A stretch of 64,000 bases of DNA, taken from Lytechinus variegatus. Its lineage: Eukaryota > Echinodermata > Echinoidea > Temnopleuroida > Toxopneustidae. The stretch is from the NCBI RefSeq assembly GCF_018143015.1, contig NC_054741.1, positions 39,212,510 to 39,276,509 of the forward strand. Reading direction: 5' to 3'. The translations under genes and the position numbers were made by a program. Of this stretch, positions 9,529 to 21,225 are shown piece after piece; positions within the stretch are counted from its first letter, which is position 1; every line of letters begins with the position of its first letter. Below the pieces are notes generated by a model. That model saw only the letters and a list, made by a program, of their open reading frames with translations. It made no database searches and was not told where the DNA came from.

Positions 9529-12500
9529 GAATTTATAGGATTAAAGAAATACACATCAGTAATGAGAGTACTGAGTAATGCATGTCATCAAGTAAATTGC
9601 TAGTTTATTTTCTTGCATTGACAAATTTTATGCGCCACTTTGAGAGTTGACTTTTCAAAATTCCATTCACTTTTACCAGGGTATTAATAAAATCTGAGAT
9701 TTTTCAAAATTTTAGTTCCTTTTTTTACAGCCATCTGAGATTGTCTTACATCACAAATGGTTTCACTTCTTGGATAGAGTTGGTCACTGAGACAAAATCT
9801 TGCTTATATAACACACATTTTGAACTCTCTAATGACCCATTCTTAAATGTATTCTTGCCTATTTTTGTAACATACATGTAGAAATAAAGTGCTCTGGTTA
9901 CAGGTTTTGAGAAAGAGAAATGTATTTTTCTGTAGCATATTATTTTTTTGAAATTCATCTTCCATTGAGGAGTTATATACTACCATTTTCCATTTGAATG
10001 TCAAAATTAGATAGATTTTCACTGAATTGATGGTGATTTGAAGTGCTCTGACTGCCATACAAAATTTTAAAATATAAATAATTATGTTGTATTATTCATG
10101 TGAAGTAAAGTGTGATTTTGGCTGAAAATGATATTATGCAAGATGTTTTAGATAGAAAGTTAGATTAGTTTCAAATGAGTGTTCAACATATGAGATGATC
10201 TCGTGCCATCACATTTGTCTAAGTCTAATCATTACTTGCCTTTATATTCCATATTACATTTACAAGCTCAGTGATTTACTTTGATTTGAGTAAATTGTGG
10301 TAATGTGAAGGGTTTGAGATATAACATGCAGCTTTAAGAAGCATTGTCATTGACTTTGAATGGATGAAGATTAGATATTATGCTTAGCAGATTACTAGCC
10401 AAACAGTTTAGATGCATCAATGAGAATGTAGTCAACCATTTTAACATCTCAATTAAAATGGTTTCAAAATGGCCAAACATGTTGTTTTGAAAAATAGTCT
10501 TTGAATGTACCAGAAAAAGTCCCTGTAAATGGATATTCTGATTTCAATATGTAATGGAGTTTGATATTAATAGGAAAATAGTCGCAGTACTGATGCCAAT
10601 TTGCGCGATCTGCTATGCTCTCAGCAGGTTAAATTAAGTGGCTTTTATCACAAATATTAAATGACACCTTTTTCTGGTTAAGCTTTCATTTGATCACCTT
10701 TTTATAGTGAACTGTGAGCATGTAACATACTTTGGTTCAATTATTGTCATTATTCATGAATTTGTACAAATAAGTCACCCTATTGGCACAACAAAACAAA
10801 GTGCAGCATTAAATATCAACTCCATTTCATCTTAAAAGAAAATTATTTGTCAGGAAAACGACAAGAACCAGCTAGAAAAACCTCTGGGTCAACATGGACA
10901 ATGCAATTAAAGTACAATATGGCTACATGTGCATGATGCACTTGTACAATCCATCAACAGGATAAGATTAAATCTTGAATTAGAAATTTGATGCCTAGAA
11001 TTTGGGGATGATAAAAATAGTATTTATCAATATCCATTAAAGTTTTGTATAGCAGGTGGTATGAAATCACTATACTTCATGTCTTAGGTACAAAAAATAC
11101 TGTTGTTGAGTTAAAAATAAAACAGATTTTTTTAATTGGTATGATAAAATTGTGGTTGATTTTGATCAGCAATGATAGATTAATCAATAATAAATGGATG
11201 GTTGTCTTATTGCTATTTCATAGTGATGAATTCTTGGTTTGCTAGAGAGCAGATTTAATTTGAATGGAAACTAGAAAAATTCAGAACAGATTATTATATA
11301 TAATTTGCATTTGTGTATTTGTACTTCTCATATCTTGATTTTTAATCAAACCCACATAAAGCTTGAATTTGAGAAAACCCACGTCTTTTTATCGCCATTC
11401 TTGAAATATATATATATCTATGCACGTAGAGGTAGGTCATAACAAATATGCATCAGAGAAGGGGTTGTGAATGAGTTCTTGCCTTCCCCCAAAAATATTG
11501 TGTGTTTATGATTTGAGTATCACCTACAAGAAATTAACAATGTTGCAACCCATTGTGCTTTGCTTTTCTCATACAAAAAAACGTTCGAACTCTATTTGGT
11601 ATTTTTTTAGACACAATATCAAAATAATTCAGTCATGCCATTACCTTTGCCATAAGAAATAAGACAGAATATCTTATATGCCATGTGTGTGAAAAGATTC
11701 ATTAAATTGTCCTAATTTGCTACTCAGAATATATCTTCTTTTCAAATCAGTGAGAGTAATTAAAAACATGATCATATTCAAAATATTATTCACCCCCCCC
11801 CCCCCCCCTCCTCTCTCTAAAAGAGACAGGATGAAGAATACTAAAGATTATGATTATCTTAAAATGAATCAAGTCTTATTCCTTGGATATATTAGCAAGC
11901 CAAGATTGATTTTATTTTTTATTCAATACAGTACACCATTACCAGTATTAGTTTAAATGTACACTAAATACAATGGGGGGGGGAGCTAATGGCTTAGTGT
12001 GTGATATGTTTTTGGCCATGTTTGAACATTTACTTGAAAAGGTGAAGTTTGTACAACGCCAGTGACATAGTAAAAACCACAGTATTTACCAGTAATTTCA
12101 TGCATGTTCTGCACCTGTCTTTGTAAATTAATGCTGTTCTTATAGTCACTCTGCTCTCATACATGTTTTGATTTTGAAATCGTATGTTCTTTGCAGAATG
12201 GGTTGATTCAAAAACTTACATTGAGAAATGTTGCAAAATATATATTTTTTTATGTAAACTCTTATAAATGTGATGTGAATTCCTGAAAATTTTTGGGATA
12301 TAGCTTGATGTGTGGTAGCTTGGTTCCATGTATATTTATTATGGTAACTGGACTATATTGTATAATATCTAACGTAATCATTCACACAGATAAAACATCT
12401 CTTTTATTTCATTTTACAGCAAAACATTTTAATTTGAGATTCACCTTTCATCTGTTATGTTTATTTTAAAAGATTATTGCAAAGCAATGTTGTCCGATGT

Positions 12501-12557
12501 AATATTCTTATACATAGATTTATTCATACTTTACCATTTTTTATAGAATCTTCTCTA
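9529..12557. other. 3-kb intergenic stretch, no gene seen
   Basis: AT-rich sequence between the two family-B elements. The only landmarks are a poly-C run at 11792-11808 and a G run near 11975. No coding potential, splice-consistent exon or terminal inverted repeat could be supported. Confidence 0.5.
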
Positions 12558-13537
12558 CAGTGCGTATCAAAAAAAAGTTTACACTTAGAAAAAATCCTCT
12601 AAAATTATACATTTGTAATATCTTGAAGATTTTTCCACATTTTAGCATTGGTACAGATCCTTTTAAGCAAATGACGATATAACTCAAAAAATATTTCCGC
12701 TTGAGTGAGCACCACTTACTTTTGAAAATTTAGTGAAAAATGATTTGCGCAGAACTTTGAAATAGTTATGCGAAAAAAGGTAGACCTTAATCATGAAGAA
12801 CATGTGGAAGTTAGCTAGTAAAATTAATTTGAAAATATCTCTTAACATTTTTAAACTTGTTTTCTTGCCCAAAACACTTTGAAGAGTGCATTGCGCCCCA
12901 CCCCACTCCCCCACACACGAGGCCATCGTGACGATATTTGCTTTACACTGAGCTGTGATTTACATGACCGGCTTAGGCTTGATTTTCCTTTTCTTATTCA
13001 TTGTCAAGCTTTGGAAAAGTGTGGAGAATTAAGTATTTAATCAAAAATGAAATGTAAACCCTCTTTGAATGCTAAAAACTTGGTGAAAAAAATGCTGGAG
13101 ATGTCTGATATAAAATTTGTTAAGATTCAGTTATGTCCTCAGATCCAGCTGGCACAAAAATGGTAAAGGTTGTGCTTACTAAGTGTTGAAATTTCAATTT
13201 GGGTGGCAAAATAGTTACAAAATGCTTGAATGTATCCATTTTATTTCAATTGACCAAAGTGCAAGGGAAATGTATGATAAATGTTTCACAGGGTAAGTTT
13301 GATTTCGCCCTTTCCCCTTGACACAGAGTGAAAATGAGCATTTCTGCACAGATTTCTGTGAGCTTTACAAAAAATGGACAGTTCTCACTCAAGTGTAACA
13401 TTCTGTCAAAACTTTTACTTTCATTTGATAGATGAGACCCAAACCCAAGATTATATGTGAAAAAATTACCCAAATGTTGTATATTTTTTAATTCCCAGGG
13501 CTTTTTGAAAGTGTAAACTTTTTTTTTGATCACACTG
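12558..13537. mobile_element. Non-autonomous Tc1-like element family B, copy 2
   Basis: Begins CAGTGCGTATCAAAAAAAAG and ends in its near inverse, with TA on both sides (12556-12557, 13538-13539). It aligns along its whole length with 8536-9526, with scattered substitutions and small indels, including the G-rich patch and the TCAGTTATGTCCTCAGATCC segment. Confidence 0.88.
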
Positions 13538-13539
13538 TA

Positions 13540-14230
13540 TATTCATATGATGGGTGATGCAAGGGAGTTGCAAAGAACGAAATTAGGTTTTTTTTTTTAG
13601 AAACTTATAATAAATAGTACAGTGAAATATCAGACCAAGGAATTGTTAATGAGACAATTACCTGATGAGACAATTGATTGGCATACTGCTAAAGTGATTT
13701 TTTTTGTGTGTTTATATTTATATGGCAATGTATTTTGTGTGTAACTTTTGTGTAGACTTGCCTTTATTTATCAGGAGTAGAAATCTTCTGTGTGGCAGTT
13801 GCCAGTATTTGTTCATTGTTGTAATATATATGATAAAAATACATTGCCTAGCTGAGCTTCTGATTCGATTATAACAATGGGTGTTGACCAATATTAAACA
13901 ATGTATGTAGCTTATAGACATAAGCCAAATATTTGCATGTATGCAGGGATGCTTGCAATGCATTTAATTAAAAGTCTAGATAAATACACCACAAAGCTTA
14001 CTTCCAGTTAATCAATCAAATGAATTTACCCTTCTTTCAAGTGTATTCTTTTGATTATTTTTAGTGAGTTTGGATGTTTTCACAAAGCTTTTATTATTTC
14101 TGTTTAGACAAAGGAAGAAGTGATCATGTTTGTATGCATGTTTTATAAAGTATAAATGCAATTATGAATGGATCGAAAGTTATTCTGATTACACTCCTCA
14201 GAAAGAAGGAAACTTTCATAATTGGAAACT
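13540..14230. other. No feature seen
   Basis: AT-rich intergenic DNA; no exon, repeat end or RNA gene recognised. Confidence 0.4.
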
Positions 14231-14725
14231 TAAAGGGCAAGTTCACCCTGACAAAAAGTTTATTGTAAAAATAAAGAATAATATAAAAAAAATATTGGTG
14301 AAAGATTGAGGAAAGTCCATCAAAGATTTTAAAAGTTATTAGAATTTTAATTTTTTTATTTGTGGCATCATACATGAGCTGCTTCCACAGTTCCCATGTA
14401 TTATGGAATTAGAAAAATGAATGAAATATCATTTTCTCAAAAGAATTAATATTGGTTATATTGTACACTCAGTATATCAGCAAACTTATTATTTCACATG
14501 TTTACAGTCTTAATGAACCATTAGAAATGTGAAATTCATGCATTTTATATTACATAGTCTACGGGGTAGCTGCTTATTTGTGATGTCATAAATCAAAAAC
14601 TTGAAATTCTTGTAACTTTTTTTTAAAAAATTCTTCATATATTTCATTCAAACCTTCACCAGTATTTATTATTATTTTTTCTGGTATTTTATATCAGACT
14701 CTTCGCCAGGGTGAACTTCCTCTTT
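14231..14725. mobile_element. Foldback MITE family 1, copy 1
   Basis: The left end AAAGGGCAAGTTCACCCTG and the right end CAGGGTGAACTTCCTCTTT are inverted, and the arms continue inward imperfectly for most of the 495 bp. Related copies lie at 43582-44085 and 47596-48050. The CRE-like box present in the other copies is decayed here (TGGCATCA and TGATGTCA). Confidence 0.85.
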
Positions 14726-16506
14726 GATCCCCCCACATATAACAGCTTCCAAGTGTACTTTTTGCAATTCAGACAGTCTTGGTGTCAATGGTTCCTGTAT
14801 TTTATTTCAAATTTTGCCTAAAGCATGTCAAAATCATGTCTGTATTTTGTGTGATCGAATCTATATTTAAAAAAAAACTAATTTAAAAAATTAAAATGCA
14901 TATGTTTATGTACGTAGTGCCCATCATTTGTATGACTTTGTTTACAGTAGTATTTGTTTTTAAATTCACTTTAAGGGGAAAAGAAGATTTCTGCTTAGTC
15001 AATAAAATCTTATGGTGATTTGACAAGTTTTAGATGTTAATTGCTGCTACACATCATAGAGCAATGTAGTATGAACTATATTACTCTCATAGAAGTATCA
15101 TAATATTGTATTATGGGGACTATGTGTTTTATAAACTATGGTTGAGGTGAATCAATTTTTTCCATTACTTTCATTACTCCAAGTTTTGTGTAATTGAGCC
15201 ATTTTATTTTGACCCAATCCCCATGACAAAGCTTATGACTGATTGTGAGGTTGTAATTGATTGAATTTATAATTAAACCATTGATTGGGTTGGTTGGTTG
15301 TTGGGTATAATGGCAACCAGTCATGTTTGAATATTACCACCAACTCGTTTCTTTCTTTCTTTTGGTTTCACTTTTATTCATCCTCCTTTCTTTCCTTTTC
15401 TTTTCCTCAATCTTTACTCTCCCATTTTTACTTTTTTAATGTTTTCTTCTTTATTATTATTGTGTCTGATCAATCACATAGATAATCCTCACAATCTTGG
15501 TAGGCTTTATGTTATGGAGCATGAATAAGAATTCAGTCCCAAGTTTTCATTTAATAAAAATTCATTCTATGGTTACCATTAATCTATCATCGTTCATTTT
15601 TATTGTACGGATTTTTAATAATTCTATTATGCAAGGATTATGATACTGTACTATGTTGCATTGAGCCTTCCAGAATATATTCTTGTAGAAGAAACCCCCT
15701 TTCAATTGTTAATTGGTGCAATCTATGTTTATGTGTTTTGCACTAGTATTGATAAGGTGCTTGATAACAGTTTTAAACTGATGTTATAGATTAATTGGTA
15801 TTGGTGTAAATATAGGGAAAATTAGATTTCTGTTAGCATTTAAATGATAGGTGGGCAAGTTCAAATGTTGCTGATTGCTGCTACTTAATTATAAAGCAAT
15901 GTAGAATTCAATCATGTGCAAAGGTTTATACATATTTATATGAAGGTAGTGATGGAAATCCTTTAAATTGACAAGTTTCCTTTATTTGCTCAGAAAGAGT
16001 ATTTTTGTGGTATTTATGAGGATATATTCATTGAAAAGAAATATGATTAGATTTAGTTTAAAAAAGAAGAATGTCTGGAATCCAACTAATATTGGATGGT
16101 ATGTATTTTGGAAAGAAACCCCCTAATCAGATACTTTTATCATATATCAATCATTTCATTTTATATATACATCATACATGGGATGTGATATTTCTTTAAC
16201 AAAAATAAATTCAACATCTAAAGAATATAATTCAAGCAACTGAATTTCAAGAAGTGTTTGTCAATCCCTACACATTATGGTGCCATGGTAGAAAATCACT
16301 GAGGGAAATATTTCATAATTAATGGTGAATTTGATTAAGGGTGAATTTGATTGCCCTTATTTAAGTTGAAATGTGAAATAAAGTCAGTTCTGAAAATTTC
16401 AAAGCATATATTTAAAAACATGTCTGAGTTATTATTTCTTATTTGTGAATGAGTTATATTGATCATGTGTAATTTATAGGCAAGGCTAAAAAGTCATTTG
16501 TGTTAA
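14726..16506. other. No gene seen; pyrimidine-rich patch 15340-15450
   Basis: AT-rich intergenic sequence with a T/C-rich low-complexity stretch near 15340-15450. No supportable exon or element ends. Confidence 0.4.
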
Positions 16507-17635
16507 ACAAGTGGAACGCCTCTGGCAGTCTCGCCTGCATTACGCGATTTAATATAGCAGCAGTGCTAACTTTGAAAACTACTATAAAATAATCATTCAC
16601 AAAAACACCATTCATACAATACCACGTTCATTGACCATAAACAACATTTGAACGGTGGCTTAAGACTTGTCAACTACACCCATGTCCACATTTCATTCAC
16701 TCTATCCATAAACTGTCAAAGTTTGATGGCAATTCAACAATTACCCCGACATGGCCTAAGTTTATTGACCTTAACTGGCCTTTGACCTTTGTTTTGTGAC
16801 CTGAAACTCACAGGGATGTTCAGTGATATTTGATTACTCTTATGTCCAAGTATTATGAACTAGATCCATAAACTTTCAGAGTTAAGATTGTAATTTAACA
16901 AATACCCCCAAACCAGCCAAAGTTCATTGACCTTGAATGACTACTGACCATGGTCATGTGACCTCAAACTCATACAGGATGTTCAGTGATACTTGATTAC
17001 TCTTATGTCCAAGTTTTATGAACTACTTCCATAAACTTTCAGAGTTAGGATGGTAATTTAACAATACCCCCTAAAACTGCCAAAGTTCATTGACCTTAAA
17101 TGACCACTGACCTTGGTTTTGTGACCTGAAACTTACAGGGGATGTTCAGTGATACTTGATTACTCTTATGTCCAAGTTTCCTAAAATAGATCCATAAATT
17201 TTCAAAGTTATGATGGTAATTCAACAAATACCCCCAACTTGGCCAAAGTTCATTGACCCTAATTGACCTTAGTCATGTGACCTGAAACTCAGGCAGGATG
17301 TTTACTAATACTTGATTAACCGTATGTCCAAGTTTCATGAACTAGATCCATAAATTTCCAAAGTTATGATGGTAATTCAACAAATACCCCCAACTTGACC
17401 AAAGTTCATTGACCCTAAATGACCTTTGACCTTGGTCATGTGACCTGAAACTCTGGCAGGATCTTCAGTAATACTTGATTAACCTTATGTCCAAGTTTCA
17501 TGACAAGGTTCATATACTTTCTAAGTTATGATGTCATTTCAAAAACTTAACCTTAGGTTAAGATTTGATGTTGACGCCGCCGCCACCGTCGGAAAAGCGG
17601 CGCCTATAGTCTCGCTCTGCTATGCAGGCGAGACA
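16507..17635. mobile_element. TIR element with internal tandem units and DR1 boxes, copy 2 (inverted)
   Basis: Opposite orientation to 4087-4877. It begins CAAGTGGAACGCCTCTGGCA and ends GCTATGCAGGCGAGACA. The interior holds about six units containing ATGTCCAAGTTT, TTCATTGACC and TGACCTTTGACC-like boxes. A perfect TGACCTTTGACCT lies at 17420-17432. The GC-rich segment GACGCCGCCGCCACCGTCGG near the right end matches the GGCGGCGGCG segment of copy 1. No protein is encoded. Confidence 0.85.
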
Positions 17636-18165
17636 AAAAATATTTATAACAGCATGCTATAATGGTTTTCACAAAAGATTGCTAAATTTTGGAATTTAAT
17701 AATTTCATTGACTAATTATAACAATTTTTTTAACAAGGTTTGATGAAATTTTTAAATGTTTTACTCTTAGTATTGCAATATTTACATATAATTATTTTCA
17801 GTAAGGAGTATCCCTTAAATTCATGAAGCTTTGTCAGTGATTTTCTATGATAAATGTGATATGCTCCTGATTGGCCACAGATGCTTCATTTTTTTGCATA
17901 TTATTTTTTTTCTCCTATTTCTTCATCTCTAACTACCTTATATTGTATTTTAATTCTATTTTCTGTACATTTCTGTACTTATGATTATTGTGCTTTCTTC
18001 ATGCTTCGATGGTGAGGATAACTTTTTCAGTTATTTGCAGAAAGATAGGAATGAGTTTACTTTCAAAGGAGCTGATAAACTGAATGTATCGTGTTCAGAG
18101 ATTTGCATTATTGGCTATCAATAATTAAACTACAACTTTAGACCAGATTTTAAATCAAACCATTT

Positions 18166-18347
18166 TTTTTTGGGGGGGGTCATAAAGCTGTAAGTTAAGA
18201 GTGACTTTTAGAACGACTGGTGATCCTTTCTTTTGCACTAAACCATCGCCAATGAACATATTGGTGTATGCCATTTACCACAAGAAAGGATCACCAGTTC
18301 TTAAAGTCGCTTATAACTTACGGACAGCTTTATCAAACGGCCCAAGA
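18166..18347. mobile_element. Hairpin MITE
   Basis: The left arm AGCTGTAAGTTAAGAGTGAC through GACTGGTGATCCTTTCTT is mirrored by AAGAAAGGATCACCAGTTC through ACTTACGGACAGCTTTAT. The loop is about 40-50 bp. The sequence just left (18117-18160) resembles the right end of the MITE at 37775-38082, so another element fragment abuts it. Confidence 0.75.
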
Positions 18348-18944
18348 ATATAAACCTCTGCATCTCACTTCTAGAAATCCAATATAAAAAAATATAAGTC
18401 CACAAAGTCATATAAGATATTTTTCATAATTTGTATTGTTAAGGTAATATAATATGAGCACCACAATCTTCTATTTCGAAGACATTCTTTAAAGGCACAA
18501 GATATATACATGTATATTTCACATGGTGTGTAGAAACATTATATGTATAATACTTACTCCATGACAAGACTATCATTCCTTGTACCATGTCATCCAAGGA
18601 TGATGCGGTTATAGAATAATTTTGAAAACCAATTTAAATTGAAGTGAAGGGAAAGTAGATAGAACCCTTTTTTGTATGTTTTATCCTAAGAAATTCTTAG
18701 AACTCCTATGAAGAGTATAATCTAAGAGTGCTGTTCATGTCACAAATAAAAGTTTAGATGTGTTCAACAGAGAATGAACACAAAACCTGCATTCAATGAT
18801 GAAATAAGAGATAGTGAAGATTCATCACCATTTTATCAGTGAATCATCTCGTATAGGATTGAACGCAACTCTCTAGTGCATTGTTTACTAGAAATTAGAT
18901 GACATGGAACCAGTAACGCATTACACAGTCATGTCACTGTAGAC

Positions 18945-19029
18945 ATGAACTACTGATGGAGCGACTTTCATTTTAAAAAAATGAGCAAGGTTTATTTTTT
19001 TCATGAAAGTCACTCCACCAGTAGTCCAT
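18945..19029. repeat. Inverted repeat, 27-bp arms
   Basis: ATGAACTACTGATGGAGCG at left is matched by the inverse CACTCCACCAGTAGTCCAT at right. The arms pair at about 24 of 27 positions around a short AT-rich loop. It is probably a small MITE remnant. Confidence 0.6.
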
Positions 19030-19258
19030 TTCAACAATTATTAAATGTAATCTGATTGACATGTTTGTAGTAAACCATGAACTAAAGAGTTGCATCTGTT
19101 TATATAATAGGTAATTCTCATATCTCTAAGAACACATCATTAACATCAAACAATCAAATAATTGCTTCAAATATCAAATTATAAACAGCAGTAATTTGTT
19201 CAACCAATAAAGAGAGTTTTTCAACTGAATCACCTATTTCTTGTTCATAACAATTTGT

Positions 19259-19404
19259 TTAACTCTTTGCCCGCCACGCACGACTCGCAGCACATACAGC
19301 GGACTGCCAACGACGACTCAAGTCACAGTTCACACACAATGCATACGGCACCCCAAAATTAATGTGGCGCAGGGAGATAGTGTACGTGGCGGGCAAAGAG
19401 TTAA
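19259..19404. mobile_element. piggyBac-like MITE, 146 bp
   Basis: A perfect 20-bp inverted repeat: ttaactctttgcccgccacg at left and its exact inverse at 19385-19404. Both ends finish in TTAA, the target site duplicated by piggyBac transposons. The GC-rich interior encodes nothing. The perfect ends suggest recent insertion. Confidence 0.82.
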
Positions 19405-20188
19405 TATTGATTAAATTGATTCAAAGCAATCAATATGATGTCTTTGATTCATGATATTCATATAATGGCAAGTTAGCATTCTATAACCATTTCTTTGTTT
19501 GTTATGTATTATAAATAGTATATAAAAACATTACAATACTCATGTACTTACTCATAATTCTTGTCACTAATATTGGCAAGGTGACACACTTTAATATCTT
19601 AATCTACATAATCAGCCAAATATTGTCTCACACATATCCTCAGTCAGCCTTGTCATTCTTCTTCTTCCTCTTCAATGTTACACGCTTATATCCCAAAGAA
19701 ACAAAGATGTGAAACCATAAGATTACCAAACAAGACTATGAAAAATCTGAATAATGTAAGATGGGCCCTCACGTACACAGATATGTGTTCATCTGATGAA
19801 TCAAAGCTATAAAGCCATCAATATTATTATCATTCATCCAAGCATTGCAAATTGATAAATAAACTGCACATGCACCAACGTTCTGAATATATGGAGAGCT
19901 CCTTGATTCTAGAAGACAGTGTTGCTGGCTTTCCATATCAGGCCCAGGACCTGTTGCAGAATTAAGTTGCATGAGAACACAATTCAAGTAATAAAAGCAA
20001 GTCTCAAATAAACTCAAGTTTTATTTGATTGTAAACTCTTTCTGCAACATGATATTGACAACCTTTCAAACATCCAAGACTTTCACAAATTACAACACCA
20101 GCAGATGCTAACAGAATACTTCAAATATTCCAGCTCATGTGCTTAATAGAAACAGCAAATAGCAATCTCACATATTTGAAAACAGCTT
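19405..20188. other. No gene seen (downstream flank of the minus-strand MATCAP gene)
   Basis: AT-rich sequence that could include part of the MATCAP-like 3' UTR. I found no exon with consistent splice sites. Confidence 0.4.
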
Positions 20189-20602
20189 AAGGCGACTGCG
20201 CATCTTACGATTGGTCTGCAACCCAATATCAGAATAAATTGTAGTAGAATTTGATGTTAATATTGAGACATGGAATATCTTACTGTCTTATGTTCTCAAT
20301 CATCGTACAAATACCTATGTTCAAATCTGTGACTATGCTATCATCCTTCTTAGAATATAAGCAAATTTAATATCTAGTCGTAATGACGTCATAGCAGTCG
20401 TACGATTGGCTACGATTTGAAACTAATTTGGCCTTTACTCTAGAATAAAGGCTTGCAATCTTTCAAAATGGTTATATTAGTATTCTTTCAACTGATTTAA
20501 CCTCAAATAAAACGATGTTCCATTCACATTTTCAGAAAATGAGTAAAATGCGATTTGTTCCAAAATAGGATCGCAAAAAGTCGTAAGATGTGCAGTGGCC
20601 TT
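20189..20602. mobile_element. MITE with AAGGCGACTGC ends
   Basis: The left end AAGGCGACTGCGCATCTTAC and the right end GTAAGATGTGCAGTGGCCTT are inverted with about four mismatches. The internal CGTACGATTGGCTACG is a further part of the arms. It is 414 bp long with no protein. Confidence 0.75.
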
Positions 20603-20941
20603 TACAGTTAGAAAAATCTAATCCCTTCTCAAGTACCAGTAACCAAATGTCATTGAATATCGAAGTCAGTAGATGGAATGGAAGAATACATAGTACCCTG
20701 TTATGTCCGACTCTCTGTCAGTTGATCTATTCTTCCAGAATTTTGCACTCTTCTGATAAAGTAACAGGTAAAAATCATCTTTCATTTAAATGGTGGATAA
20801 AGAATGTTATAGACCTTTCTATCTTTTTCATAGATGCAGTGTTATTCGGCATATTCTATCATTCAAGTAAAACAGATTGGTAGGAGCTACACACACAATT
20901 TCATAAGGCTACTTCAAACAAGTATGAACATGAGGTAATCA

Positions 20942-21225
20942 TCAAATGCAGCTTTCCATCACAGGAAATACCTCACAGAGTTCTTTGTCTGTAAGCCTGT
21001 TCTTGAGTCTGATCTCATTCAGTTTCTGCAAGTATTTATCTTTATCTGCCATGAAGGATGGAACGCTGACGACGCCTTCAGCAAAGACTGCCTCATTCCG
21101 CAATCGCTCTATATCCTGATAAGCCACACGACCCATCTTGACCAGGGCATGGAAGTCGATATCAAAACGGAAGCGTAAAACCTGAAGAGCACCATTGAGG
21201 TATACTTGATCCTTGTTGAAACAAC
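20942..21225 (-). CDS. MATCAP2: MATCAP-like exon 4 (terminal)
   Basis: The acceptor tttcag precedes GT TGT TTC. Encodes CFNKDQVYLNGALQVLRFRF and on to CEVFPVMESCI with its stop at 20942. Confidence 0.92.
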
